A stretch of DNA of 64,000 nucleotides, taken from positions 310,001 to 374,000 of the forward strand of contig NZ_SSOC01000003.1 of assembly GCF_004801295.1 (NCBI RefSeq). Direction: 5' to 3'. The position numbers and the translations under genes were made by a program. Under the pieces are notes generated by a model. The model searched no databases. It worked only from the letters and a program-made list of their open reading frames with translations, and was not told the origin of the DNA. Every line of letters starts with the position of its first letter. Positions within the stretch are counted from its first letter, which is position 1. The stretch comes from Pseudothauera nasutitermitis (GTDB lineage Bacteria > Pseudomonadota > Gammaproteobacteria > Burkholderiales > Rhodocyclaceae). Shown one piece after another: positions 36,675-45,079 of this stretch.

Positions 36675-37996
36675 CCGCTGACAGGCACACAGACCCCGCG
36701 CGCGCGCAATTGCTGGAACAGGTCCGCCAGTACGCCGAGCACGGCGCCCGGGTGGCGCCCTTTCGCCCCGGCATCGATCCGGTCCCGGTGTCGGGCAAGG
36801 TCATCGGCGCGGACGAAATCGTCAACATGGTCGACGCCGGCCTGGAAGCCTGGCTCACCACCGGGCGCTTCAACGACCGTTTCGAGCAGGACCTGGCCCG
36901 CTACATCGGCATCGCCGGCGCACGCACGGTCAATTCCGGCTCGTCGGCCAATCTGGTGGCGCTGGCAACACTCTGTTCGCCCAGCCTCGGCGAACGCGCA
37001 CTGCGCCCCGGCGACGAGATCATCACCGTCGCCGCCGGCTTCCCCACCACCGTCAATCCCGCGTTGCTGTACGGGCTGGTGCCGGTGTTCGTGGACATCA
37101 GCCTGCCCACCTACAACATCGACGTCGACCAGCTCGAAGCCGCGCTGTCGCCCCACACCCGCGCCATCATGCTGGCGCATACGCTGGGCAACCCTTTCGA
37201 CCTCGACGCCGTCACCGCCTTTGCCCGCAAGCACGGCCTGTGGCTGGTCGAGGACTGCTGCGACGCGCTGGGCACCACCTGGCGCGGCCGCCATGTGGGC
37301 ACCTTCGGCGACCTCGGCACGCTCAGCTTCTATCCGGCCCACCACATCACCATGGGCGAAGGCGGCGCCTTCTTCGCCAACGATGCCAGGCTGCTGCGCA
37401 TCGCCGAATCCATCCGCGACTGGGGCCGCGACTGCTGGTGCCCGCCGGGGCGCGACAACACCTGCGGCCAACGCTACTGCTGGAAGCTGGGCGACCTGCC
37501 CGAGGGCTACGACCACAAGTACGTATATTCGCAGCTCGGCTACAACCTGAAGATCTCCGACATGCAGGCCGCCTGCGGCGTGGCGCAGCTCCAGCGCGTG
37601 CCCGAGTTCGTCGAGCAGCGCCGGCGCAATTTCGCCTACCTGCACGAGCGCCTGCGCGCGATCGAAGAGCACCTCATCCTGCCGGAAGCCACCCCGAACA
37701 GCGATCCCTCGTGGTTCGGCTTCCTGCTCACGCTGCGCAATCCGGGCGAGACGCGCCGCGCCGACCTGCTCGACTACCTGAACCAGCATAAAATCGGCAC
37801 CCGCCTGCTGTTCGGCGGCAACCTGCTGCGCCAGCCCTATTTCCGCGACCGTCCGCACCGGGTCGCCGCGCCGCTGGACAACACCGAGCGCATCATGCAC
37901 CACACCTTCTGGGTCGGCGTGTACCCCGGCCTGGACACCGATAGGCTGGATTACCTCGCCGACACGCTGTGCGGCTTCTTCGGCCACGGCTGGTAA
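36671..37996 (+). CDS. rfbH: CDP-4-keto-6-deoxyglucose 3-dehydratase (E1)
   Basis: The 441-residue PMP-dependent iron-sulfur enzyme removes the C-3 hydroxyl of CDP-4-keto-6-deoxyglucose. It has the aminotransferase fold, but the catalytic lysine is replaced by histidine in [17 protein letters not shown] (His224/His225), the hallmark of this family. Cysteines in [18 protein letters not shown] fit the [2Fe-2S] site. The classical pathway needs a reductase partner (E3, ddhD/ascD type), which is not visible in this window; it may lie elsewhere. The product would be CDP-4-keto-3,6-dideoxyglucose, precursor of abequose, paratose, ascarylose and yersiniose. Confidence 0.94.
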   Translation: MTADRHTDPARAQLLEQVRQYAEHGARVAPFRPGIDPVPVSGKVIGADEIVNMVDAGLEAWLTTGRFNDRFEQDLARYIGIAGARTVNSGSSANLVALATLCSPSLGERALRPGDEIITVAAGFPTTVNPALLYGLVPVFVDISLPTYNIDVDQLEAALSPHTRAIMLAHTLGNPFDLDAVTAFARKHGLWLVEDCCDALGTTWRGRHVGTFGDLGTLSFYPAHHITMGEGGAFFANDARLLRIAESIRDWGRDCWCPPGRDNTCGQRYCWKLGDLPEGYDHKYVYSQLGYNLKISDMQAACGVAQLQRVPEFVEQRRRNFAYLHERLRAIEEHLILPEATPNSDPSWFGFLLTLRNPGETRRADLLDYLNQHKIGTRLLFGGNLLRQPYFRDRPHRVAAPLDNTERIMHHTFWVGVYPGLDTDRLDYLADTLCGFFGHGW

Positions 37997-38015
37997 GCAC
38001 GTATCGAGGACCATC

Positions 38016-39521
38016 ATGACCGCAGCCCCGCTTTTCATCTTCGAACTCGCCAACAACCACATGGGCAGCGTCGACCACGGCCTGCGCATCATCCGCGAGT
38101 TCGGCCAGGTCGCGCGTGAGTTCAGCCGCGACCACGCATTCCGCTTCGCCTTCAAGCTGCAGTACCGCGATCTGGACAGCTTCGTCCACCCGGACTACCG
38201 CACGCGCACCGACCTGAAGATGGTCAAGCGTTTCATGGAGACTCGCCTGAACGACGCGGACTTCCAGGCGCTGGTCGCGGAAATGCGCGCCAACGGCTTC
38301 ACGCCGCTGTGCACGCCCTTCGACGAGCCTTCGGTGGCGACCATCGAGCGCCACGGCATCGACTGGATCAAGATCGCCAGTTGCTCTTTCACCGACTGGC
38401 CGCTGCTGGAGCGCATCGCCGCCTCCGGCAGACCGGTGATCGCCTCCACCGCCGGTGCCGACCTGGAAGACATCGACCGCGTGGTGAGTTTCTTCGAGCA
38501 CCGCCAGTGCCCGCTCAGCCTGATGCACTGCGTGGGCGAGTATCCGACGCCCCACGCCCACTACCATCTGAACCAGATCGACGTGCTGCGCCGGCGCTAC
38601 CCGCAGGTGCCCATCGGCTACTCCACCCATGAAGACCCGGACGACACCCTCGCCGTGCAACTGGCCGTCGCCAAGGGTGCGCGCCTGTTCGAGAAGCACG
38701 TCGGCGTGCCCACCGCCGAGTGGCCATTGAACGCCTACTCCGTCACCCCCGGACAGGTGCGCGCCTGGCTTGCCGCCGCGGCCAATGCCTTCGCCCTGTG
38801 CGGCCCGCAAGGCGGACGCCACACCGCCGGCACGGCCGAGCGCGACAGCCTCGACGGCCTGCGCCGCGGCGTGTTCGCCCGCCGCCCCCTGCCGGTCGGC
38901 ACCACGCTGCGCGACGAGGACGTGTTTTTCGCCTTCCCGCCGCAGCCAGGGCAGTTGCTCGCCAACGACTGGTCCAAGTACGCCCGCCACGTGACCACGG
39001 CGGACGTGGCCGGGAACGGCGCGGTGCTGCGTACGCAACTCGCCACCACCCATCTGCGCGAAAAGGTGCAGGACGCGGTGCGCAAGACCAAGGCCCTGCT
39101 CGAAGCCGGCCATGTGGTGATCCCCGGCCAGTCCGACCTGGAAATCTCCCACCACTACGGCATGGACCGCTTCAACGAATTCGGTCTGGTGATGATTACG
39201 GTCATCAACCGCGAATACTGCAAGAAGCTGATCGTCATGCTGCCGGGGCAGACCCATCCCGAACAGCACCACCTCAAGAAGGAAGAAACCTTCCTGATCC
39301 TGCACGGCGAAATCCGCATCACCCTCGACGGCGAGGCGCGCACCTGCCGCGCCGGCGACGTGGTGGTGGTCGCGCGCGGCGTGCGCCACGAATTCCACAC
39401 CGACACCGGCGTGGTCTTCGAGGAATTGTCGTCCACCCACTACCCGGACGACTCCTACTACACCGACCCCACGATCCAGCACAATCCGCAGCGCAAGACG
39501 CTGCTCACCTACTGGATGTAA
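38016..39521 (+). CDS. NeuB-like synthase fused to a cupin domain
   Basis: The 501-residue protein has an N-terminal NeuB/SpsE-type TIM barrel (FIFELANNHMG at 8-18, FKLQYRD, TPLCTPFDEPS, IKIASCSFTDWPLLER, LMHCVGEYPTP, PIGYSTHEDPDDT, FEKHVGVP), an SAF-like segment (GVFARRPLPVGTTLRDEDVF) and a C-terminal cupin (THPEQHHLKKEETF, GEIRITLDGEARTCRAGDVV, GVRHEFHTDTG). NeuB enzymes add the three-carbon enolate of phosphoenolpyruvate to an aldose. The fused cupin, with metal-binding His and Glu residues, resembles sugar-isomerase cupins such as lyxose isomerase, so the protein might isomerise its own substrate or product. No NeuA-type CMP-transferase is nearby, so the sugar is probably not a standard sialic acid. 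Confidence 0.82.
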   Translation: MTAAPLFIFELANNHMGSVDHGLRIIREFGQVAREFSRDHAFRFAFKLQYRDLDSFVHPDYRTRTDLKMVKRFMETRLNDADFQALVAEMRANGFTPLCTPFDEPSVATIERHGIDWIKIASCSFTDWPLLERIAASGRPVIASTAGADLEDIDRVVSFFEHRQCPLSLMHCVGEYPTPHAHYHLNQIDVLRRRYPQVPIGYSTHEDPDDTLAVQLAVAKGARLFEKHVGVPTAEWPLNAYSVTPGQVRAWLAAAANAFALCGPQGGRHTAGTAERDSLDGLRRGVFARRPLPVGTTLRDEDVFFAFPPQPGQLLANDWSKYARHVTTADVAGNGAVLRTQLATTHLREKVQDAVRKTKALLEAGHVVIPGQSDLEISHHYGMDRFNEFGLVMITVINREYCKKLIVMLPGQTHPEQHHLKKEETFLILHGEIRITLDGEARTCRAGDVVVVARGVRHEFHTDTGVVFEELSSTHYPDDSYYTDPTIQHNPQRKTLLTYWM

Positions 39522-39525
39522 GCCG

Positions 39526-41361
39526 ATGAGCCAGACGATACGCGTCGCCGACTACCTGATGGCCGCCCTTGCCGAGCACGGCGCCGAACACGTCTTCCTG
39601 CTGCCGGGCGGCGGCGCCATGCACCTGAACGACGCGCTGGTCTGCGAAAAGCGGCTGGTGCCCGTACCCTGCCACCACGAGCAGGCCTGCGGCATCGCCG
39701 CCGAAGCCTGGGGCCGCGTGCGCGAAACCTTCGGCGTGTGCATGGTCACCACCGGCCCCGGCGCCACCAACGTCATCACCCCGGTCGCCGGTGCCTGGAT
39801 CGAATCCGTGCCGATGATGGTGATCTCCGGCCAGGCCAAGCGCGCCGACCGCCTCGCCGGCCGACCGCTGCGCCAGGGCGGCGTGCAGGAAGTCGACATC
39901 GTGCCGATGGTGCGCTCGGTGACCAAGTACGCCGTCACCGTCGACGATCCGCAGCAGATCCGCTACCACTTCGAACGCGCGCTGCACGCGATGCGCAGCG
40001 GCCGCGCCGGCCCGGTCTGGCTCGACATCCCGCTCGATGTGCAGGCAGCGCCGATCGACCCCGACACGCTACCCGGTTTCCCCCTCCCGCCCCGGCCGGC
40101 GCCGGATCTGGCCGGGCCGTGCGCCCGCATCGCCGAACTGCTCGCCGATGCCGAACGCCCCCTGCTGCTCGCCGGGCACGGCGTCAGGCTGGCCGGCGCC
40201 GCGCGGGATTTCGCCCGGCTCGCCGAAGACCTGCAAATCCCGGTGACGACCACCTGGAACGCCCTCGACCTGCTGCCCTGGGAACACCCGCTCAACGTCG
40301 GGCGCCCCGGCGTCGTCGCCCTGCGCGCTGCCAATTTCGCCGTGCAGAACTGCGACCTGCTCATCAGCATCGGCTGCCGGCTGGACAACATCATCACCGC
40401 CTACAATCCGCGCGGCTTCGCCCGGGCCGCCAAAAAGGCCGTCATCGACATCGACCGCAACGAAATCGACAAGCTGGACATGGCCATCGACATCGGCCTG
40501 GAAGCGGACGCCCGCGACTTCATCGCGGCCCTGTCGGCGAACCGGCCGGCGGCCGGGCAGCGCGACCGCGCGGCGTGGATCGCCTGCTGTGCGGACTGGA
40601 AACGGCGCTACCCGGTCAACGACGGCGCCTCCTTCCCGAACGCCGGCCCGATCGACCACTACCACTTCGTCTCGGCGCTCTCCGACGCGGCGCCGCCCGA
40701 CACCATGATCGCCACCGGCAGTTCCGGCCTGGCCGTCGAGGTGTTCTACACGGTTTTCCGCAACAAGCCGGGGCAGCGCGTCTTCCTGACTTCCGGCCTC
40801 GGCTCGATGGGCTACGGCCTGCCGGCGGCGATCGGCGCCTGCCTGGGCAACGGTGGCCGGCCGATGATCGCCGTCGAAAGCGACGGCAGCCTGCAACTGA
40901 ATCTCCAGGAACTGGCCACCCTGGCCGCGCACCGGTTGCCGATCACGCTGATCGTCATGAACAACGGCGGTTACGCCTCGATCCGCAACACGCAGCGCAA
41001 CTACTTCGCCGGGCGCCACGTCGGCACCGGCCCGGAAGCCGGCCTGCTGCTGCCGCCACTGGACAAGCTGGCGGCCACCTACGGGCTGCCCCACCTGCGG
41101 ATCGCCGACGCCGGCGAACTGCCCCGCCTCGGCGAACGGCTCGACCGGCCCGGTCCGTGCCTGATCGAGATCGTCCTGACGCCCGAGGAAACGCTGCGCC
41201 CGAAAGTCGCGGCGCTCCCGCAGGCCGACGGCGGCATGCTGTCCATGCCGCTCGAAGATCTGTCGCCGCTGCTTCCGCTGCAAACGCTGGAAAACGAAAT
41301 GCGGGTGCCGCTGCTGCCGGCATCCCGCCAGGCGCGCGCCGGCGGCGAACGCCAACCCTGA
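39526..41361 (+). CDS. TPP-dependent enzyme, acetolactate-synthase/YerE type
   Basis: The 611-residue enzyme has the three-domain fold of acetolactate synthase. The N-terminal pyrimidine domain holds the cofactor-activating Glu52 in CHHEQACGIAAEAWGR, with TGPGATNVITPVAGAWIESV after it; the central FAD-type domain and the C-terminal diphosphate domain (SGLGSMGYGLPAAIGA, then VESDGSLQLNLQELATL, then MNNGGYASIRNTQRNYF) follow. YerE, a close fold relative, transfers the two-carbon unit of pyruvate onto C-4 of CDP-4-keto-3,6-dideoxyglucose to make yersiniose. Placement four bases after the NeuB-like gene and downstream of rfbFGH makes a branched-sugar role far more likely than branched-chain amino-acid synthesis. 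Exact product unknown. Confidence 0.82.
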   Translation: MSQTIRVADYLMAALAEHGAEHVFLLPGGGAMHLNDALVCEKRLVPVPCHHEQACGIAAEAWGRVRETFGVCMVTTGPGATNVITPVAGAWIESVPMMVISGQAKRADRLAGRPLRQGGVQEVDIVPMVRSVTKYAVTVDDPQQIRYHFERALHAMRSGRAGPVWLDIPLDVQAAPIDPDTLPGFPLPPRPAPDLAGPCARIAELLADAERPLLLAGHGVRLAGAARDFARLAEDLQIPVTTTWNALDLLPWEHPLNVGRPGVVALRAANFAVQNCDLLISIGCRLDNIITAYNPRGFARAAKKAVIDIDRNEIDKLDMAIDIGLEADARDFIAALSANRPAAGQRDRAAWIACCADWKRRYPVNDGASFPNAGPIDHYHFVSALSDAAPPDTMIATGSSGLAVEVFYTVFRNKPGQRVFLTSGLGSMGYGLPAAIGACLGNGGRPMIAVESDGSLQLNLQELATLAAHRLPITLIVMNNGGYASIRNTQRNYFAGRHVGTGPEAGLLLPPLDKLAATYGLPHLRIADAGELPRLGERLDRPGPCLIEIVLTPEETLRPKVAALPQADGGMLSMPLEDLSPLLPLQTLENEMRVPLLPASRQARAGGERQP

Positions 41362-41389
41362 TCACCCACCCACCACGACGAACACGGCA

Positions 41390-42463
41390 ATGGCCCTCAA
41401 CCCACGCTTCGGCAACCCGCGCAAGCCCCTGGTCAGCATCCTGATCTTCAACTACAACTATGGCCCCTATTTGCGCGAATGCTTCGACAGCGTGCTGGCA
41501 CAGACCTACGACAACATCGAAATCTGCTTCTCGGACAACGCCTCGACCGACGAATCCTGGAACATCGCGCTCGAATACCAGGCCCGCCATCCGAACGTCA
41601 TCTTCATCGCCAGAAATCGCCGGAACTTCGGCCCGGACGCCAATTTCTCGAACTGCTGGGGCAATGCCCGCGGCAAATATTTCGTCGAACTGTGCTCGGA
41701 TGATGCACTGCTGCCCGATTTCGCCGAACGCTGCGTGCGGGTCATGGAAAGCGACCGGGAAATCGCTTTCACCCTCGTCCATCGCGCCATCCTGGACGAG
41801 CACGGCGAGCGGCACGAGGAACCGCCGTTCTACAACACCAGTTGCCGGATCGAAGGGCCGGAGCAGGCCGCTGTTTACATGATGGCCGCGGTCAACCCCG
41901 CCATATCGCAAATCATGTACCGGAAAGCCATAACTCACGGCAAGAGCGTGGTCGGCGGCCTGGCCGCGCGCTGGTACGGAACGCGCATCATGGATTTCAA
42001 CATCTGCTGCGACTTTCCCATCGCCTACGTCAAGGAACCCTTGATGCTGCACCGCATGCACCTGGCCAACGATTCCTTCGGCGCAGCGAGCAACATGATG
42101 GAAGTCATCGGCCCCTACGTGCTCAACCACCAGTTCGCCGACACCGCCAACGCCTACGGGCACCAGAAGGTCGTCGATCGCCTGCCGGCCTCGATCGAGA
42201 AAGTCGCCGGGCTGGCGTTGCGCTACAGCGTGCGCGCCCTGCTGGCAGGCCACGAACGCAACGCGCGCCGCTACCTGGACATGGCGACCGCCTTCTGCCC
42301 GGAGATCCGGGACAACGAAACCTGCATCCGCCTGAGCCGCTACTGGACGCTCCAGAAACCGGAAGAACGTCGCGACATCCTCGACACGCTCGCCATCCAG
42401 GACAATCTCGTCACCCGCTCGGTTTCCTACGACCCGCCGCCCGGCAGCACACCCCTGCCATGA
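41390..42463 (+). CDS. GT2 glycosyltransferase, first of three paralogues
   Basis: The 357-residue GT-A enzyme opens VSILIFNYNYGPYLRECFDS and VLAQTYDNIEICFSDNASTD, with the nucleotide-sugar metal motif in ELCSDDALLPDF near residue 105. The C-terminal half has family-specific blocks AVNPAISQIMY, RWYGTRIMDFNICCDFPIAY and a final SYDPPPGS. Paralogues at 49818 and 54241 share all these blocks, so the three arose by duplication and probably use related donors or acceptors. The stop codon overlaps the ATG of the module-bearing dehydrogenase downstream (ATGA). No membrane span is present. Confidence 0.88.
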   Translation: MALNPRFGNPRKPLVSILIFNYNYGPYLRECFDSVLAQTYDNIEICFSDNASTDESWNIALEYQARHPNVIFIARNRRNFGPDANFSNCWGNARGKYFVELCSDDALLPDFAERCVRVMESDREIAFTLVHRAILDEHGERHEEPPFYNTSCRIEGPEQAAVYMMAAVNPAISQIMYRKAITHGKSVVGGLAARWYGTRIMDFNICCDFPIAYVKEPLMLHRMHLANDSFGAASNMMEVIGPYVLNHQFADTANAYGHQKVVDRLPASIEKVAGLALRYSVRALLAGHERNARRYLDMATAFCPEIRDNETCIRLSRYWTLQKPEERRDILDTLAIQDNLVTRSVSYDPPPGSTPLP

Positions 42464-43566
42464 ATCCCGCATCGATTTCCGGCCAGCCGGCCGGATGCCT
42501 CTGCTTCTTCGGCGTCGGCGCGCTGCTCGAAGCCTGCTTCGAGCAACTCGTCATGGCGGCGGGGCGTCCCCCGGACGTGCTTTGCGACAACTCGCCGGAC
42601 AAATGGGGCCAGCGCTTCCGGGGCATCCCCTGTGTCGCGCCCGGCGACATCCCGGCCGCAGCGGAAGACACACTCGTCGTCCTGTGCCTGCGCAACTACG
42701 AGGCACCGCTCGCCCAGCTGCGCGCGCTGGGATACCGCCATGTCCGGCTGGCCTGTTTCGACCGGGGCTATCATCGCCTCTCGGCCCTGCGCGCCCTGGA
42801 CGAAACACTGCCGGACACCCCGCCACCGCTCTCGCCCCGTGGCCGCCGGGCACTGGTCACGGGCGCGACGCGCGGCATCGGCCGGCAGATCGCCCAGGCC
42901 CTGGCGCAAGCCGGCACCCACCTGATCTGCCACGGCCGCACCGAAGCGGCGGCCATCCAGGCATGCCGGGCCGTGGCGTCATACGGCATCGAGGCGCTGC
43001 CCGTCGCCGCCGACCTGGCGGACGCGGCAGCGACCGACCGCCTGTGCCGATGGCTCGCCGACCTCGCCCCGCCCGTCGACATCCTCTACAACAACGCCGG
43101 CATTTCCCCCCCCTGCCCGGAAGGCTTCTGGAAACAGGACGGCAGAGAATTCGCCTCGTGTTACGCGGTCAATGCCATCGCACCGATCAGAATTTGCCAG
43201 ACGCTGATTCCCGGCATGCGGGAAAGGGGCTTCGGGAGGATCGTCAATGTCTCCAGCAGCATCCAGAAACGACCGGACGAAATGGCCTACGCCTGCAGCA
43301 AGGCGGCGCTGGACAAGTTCGTCCATGATCTCGCCCCGACGCTGGCCGGCAGCGGCGTGATGATGAGCCTGCTCGACCCCGGCTGGCTGCGCACCGACAT
43401 GGGTGGCGCCAACGCACCGCACGCCGTCGACAGCGTCCTGCCGGGCGCGCTGCTCGGCGCCGTCGTCGATGGCGACGTCAACGGCCGCTGGATCAGCGCC
43501 CAGGATTACCGGGGGCTGTCCCTGGAAGCGGCCATACACAAGGCATTTTTCATCAGAGCCTGCTAA
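42460..43566 (+). CDS. module-SDR fusion: Rossmann module plus short-chain dehydrogenase
   Basis: Residues about 12-105 form the recurring module of this cluster (CFFGVG at 15-20, LCDNSPDKWG at 41-50, RGIPCVAPGDI at 54-64). Residues about 128-368 are a classical short-chain dehydrogenase with TGATRGIG at 134-141, NNAG in LYNNAGISPP, the serine in VNVSSSIQKRP and the catalytic YACSK pair. It could reduce a keto or acyl group on the sugar, for example the branch carbonyl left by the YerE-like enzyme (the role of YerF in Yersinia), but that is inference. The start overlaps the GT2 stop codon. Confidence 0.82.
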   Translation: MNPASISGQPAGCLCFFGVGALLEACFEQLVMAAGRPPDVLCDNSPDKWGQRFRGIPCVAPGDIPAAAEDTLVVLCLRNYEAPLAQLRALGYRHVRLACFDRGYHRLSALRALDETLPDTPPPLSPRGRRALVTGATRGIGRQIAQALAQAGTHLICHGRTEAAAIQACRAVASYGIEALPVAADLADAAATDRLCRWLADLAPPVDILYNNAGISPPCPEGFWKQDGREFASCYAVNAIAPIRICQTLIPGMRERGFGRIVNVSSSIQKRPDEMAYACSKAALDKFVHDLAPTLAGSGVMMSLLDPGWLRTDMGGANAPHAVDSVLPGALLGAVVDGDVNGRWISAQDYRGLSLEAAIHKAFFIRAC

Positions 43567-43591
43567 GGGCCCCACAGAGAGCGACGACACC

Positions 43592-45079
43592 ATGGCTGAC
43601 AACGAAAAAAAACTGGTCAAATCCTGCCCGAAACTCGAAAGCGGCCTGCGGCTCGGGCAGGAAGGCATCCACGCCTGCCAGCTCGGCCCGTTCTCGTCGC
43701 CGATCTACTGGACGGCGGAAGAAGCCGCCAGCACGACCATCACCCGCGAAATGATCGCCGAAAAAAGGCGATGGATTTTCGACCTGCTCAACGACGATCA
43801 CAGCGAAACGCCATGCAAGCACTGCCACATGGTCGTCCTGAAAGAACCCGAGGAGGTCCGTTTCGACCGGCTCGGCCACATCGACCTGGCGGCAACGACG
43901 ACCTGTAACCTGCGCTGCACCTTCTGCGGCTACACCCAGCAAGACTCGTTCGCCGAGGCCCAGTACGACGCACTCACCGTACTTCGCCTGTTCGAACCCG
44001 AGGACGTCGTCTGGGACGCGGCCGTCGACTTCAACGGCGGCGAACCGACCCTGCTCAAGGATTTCGACGCCTACATCGACTACTTCGCCTCGCGCCGGAT
44101 TCGGGTCTTTCTGTACACCAATGCCGTCATCTACAAGCAGTCGGTCTACGACGGTCTGGCCAAGGGCACCATCCGCTGGGTCTGCGCCTCGCTCGATGCC
44201 GGCACGCCGTCGACCTACAACGCGCTCAAGAAAAGCAAACGCTACACCGATGTCCTCGAAACAATCACCCGCTACGCCCAGGCCGGCAACCAGGGAGGCG
44301 GCCAGCTCTCCGTCAAGTACATATTCTGTCAGGATAATTGCGGCGACGACGACGTGGTCGGTTTCACCTACGCCATGCTGGCGATCCGGCCGCAGGAGGT
44401 TTGGCTGACCTTCGATTTCGACCCCCTGTGCAACCTGCCCGGCGATTGCGCCGACTTCGGCGGGCACGACTACACCCGGCATGTCGCCGCCTATGCAAAA
44501 ACCTATCTCATGCTGGAAAAGCACGGGCTGAATGCCGTGCATTTCCCCGAAAAACACCTGGCCGTGGTCAGCCTGCAAGGCAAGATGCTTCTCGAATCGG
44601 CAAAGGCGGAAATCGCCCGTTCGAGGAAGGGCCCGCGTCACCCCACCATCAATCTCCGCCTGGAGAATTTCCGCGACGCCGATGGCGCGCGGGCAGCCGG
44701 CGAGGCCGCCGGATTCTCGGTGTCGCCATTGCGCATCCGTCCCCCCGGGCAGGATTGGCAAGCCATATCGCTGGCCGGGAAACGCCTGGCCCTGGCACCG
44801 GCATGCACATTGGCACGGCGGCTGCTCGCGCATCCGGAACTGGCCGGGGCCGAGATCGTCGGATTCTTCGATCGCGACACGGTGCTGCACGGCAAGCAGA
44901 TCGACGGCGTGACGGTCTATCCCTACGCGCAACTCGCCGAACAGGCGCCCGACCTGGTCATCGTGGCAGTACCCGAACACCACCGCAAGGACATCGCCGC
45001 CACCGTGGCGAAACACCTGGATCGCGCCGCCGAAATCGCAGTTTTCGAAGAACATTGCGAGGAGCAGACGGGGTCATGA
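43592..45079 (+). CDS. radical SAM enzyme with C-terminal Rossmann module
   Basis: The 495-residue protein has a radical SAM core with the 4Fe-4S motif Cys105-xxx-Cys109-xx-Cys112 in TTTCNLRCTFCGY and VDFNGGEPTLL (the SAM-binding GGE motif). Extra cysteines (CKHCH near residue 70) lie before the core. From about 396 to the end is a divergent copy of the cluster module: LALAPACTLARRLLAHPELA (loop altered), VGFFDRDTVLHGKQIDGV, then VTVYPYAQL and DLVIVAVPEHHRK. Radical SAM enzymes in glycan clusters can epimerise, deoxygenate or methylate sugars; the reaction here is unknown. Its stop codon overlaps the next gene's ATG. Confidence 0.82.
   Translation: MADNEKKLVKSCPKLESGLRLGQEGIHACQLGPFSSPIYWTAEEAASTTITREMIAEKRRWIFDLLNDDHSETPCKHCHMVVLKEPEEVRFDRLGHIDLAATTTCNLRCTFCGYTQQDSFAEAQYDALTVLRLFEPEDVVWDAAVDFNGGEPTLLKDFDAYIDYFASRRIRVFLYTNAVIYKQSVYDGLAKGTIRWVCASLDAGTPSTYNALKKSKRYTDVLETITRYAQAGNQGGGQLSVKYIFCQDNCGDDDVVGFTYAMLAIRPQEVWLTFDFDPLCNLPGDCADFGGHDYTRHVAAYAKTYLMLEKHGLNAVHFPEKHLAVVSLQGKMLLESAKAEIARSRKGPRHPTINLRLENFRDADGARAAGEAAGFSVSPLRIRPPGQDWQAISLAGKRLALAPACTLARRLLAHPELAGAEIVGFFDRDTVLHGKQIDGVTVYPYAQLAEQAPDLVIVAVPEHHRKDIAATVAKHLDRAAEIAVFEEHCEEQTGS

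Noticed and set aside
37341-37350. His instead of Lys at the PLP site of RfbH
   Set aside because: Not an error or loss of function: this substitution is the known hallmark of the RfbH/E1 family.
39526-41361. Housekeeping acetolactate synthase (ilvB/ilvI)
   Set aside because: No small subunit (ilvH/ilvN) or ilvC follows, and the gene lies inside a CDP-sugar operon.
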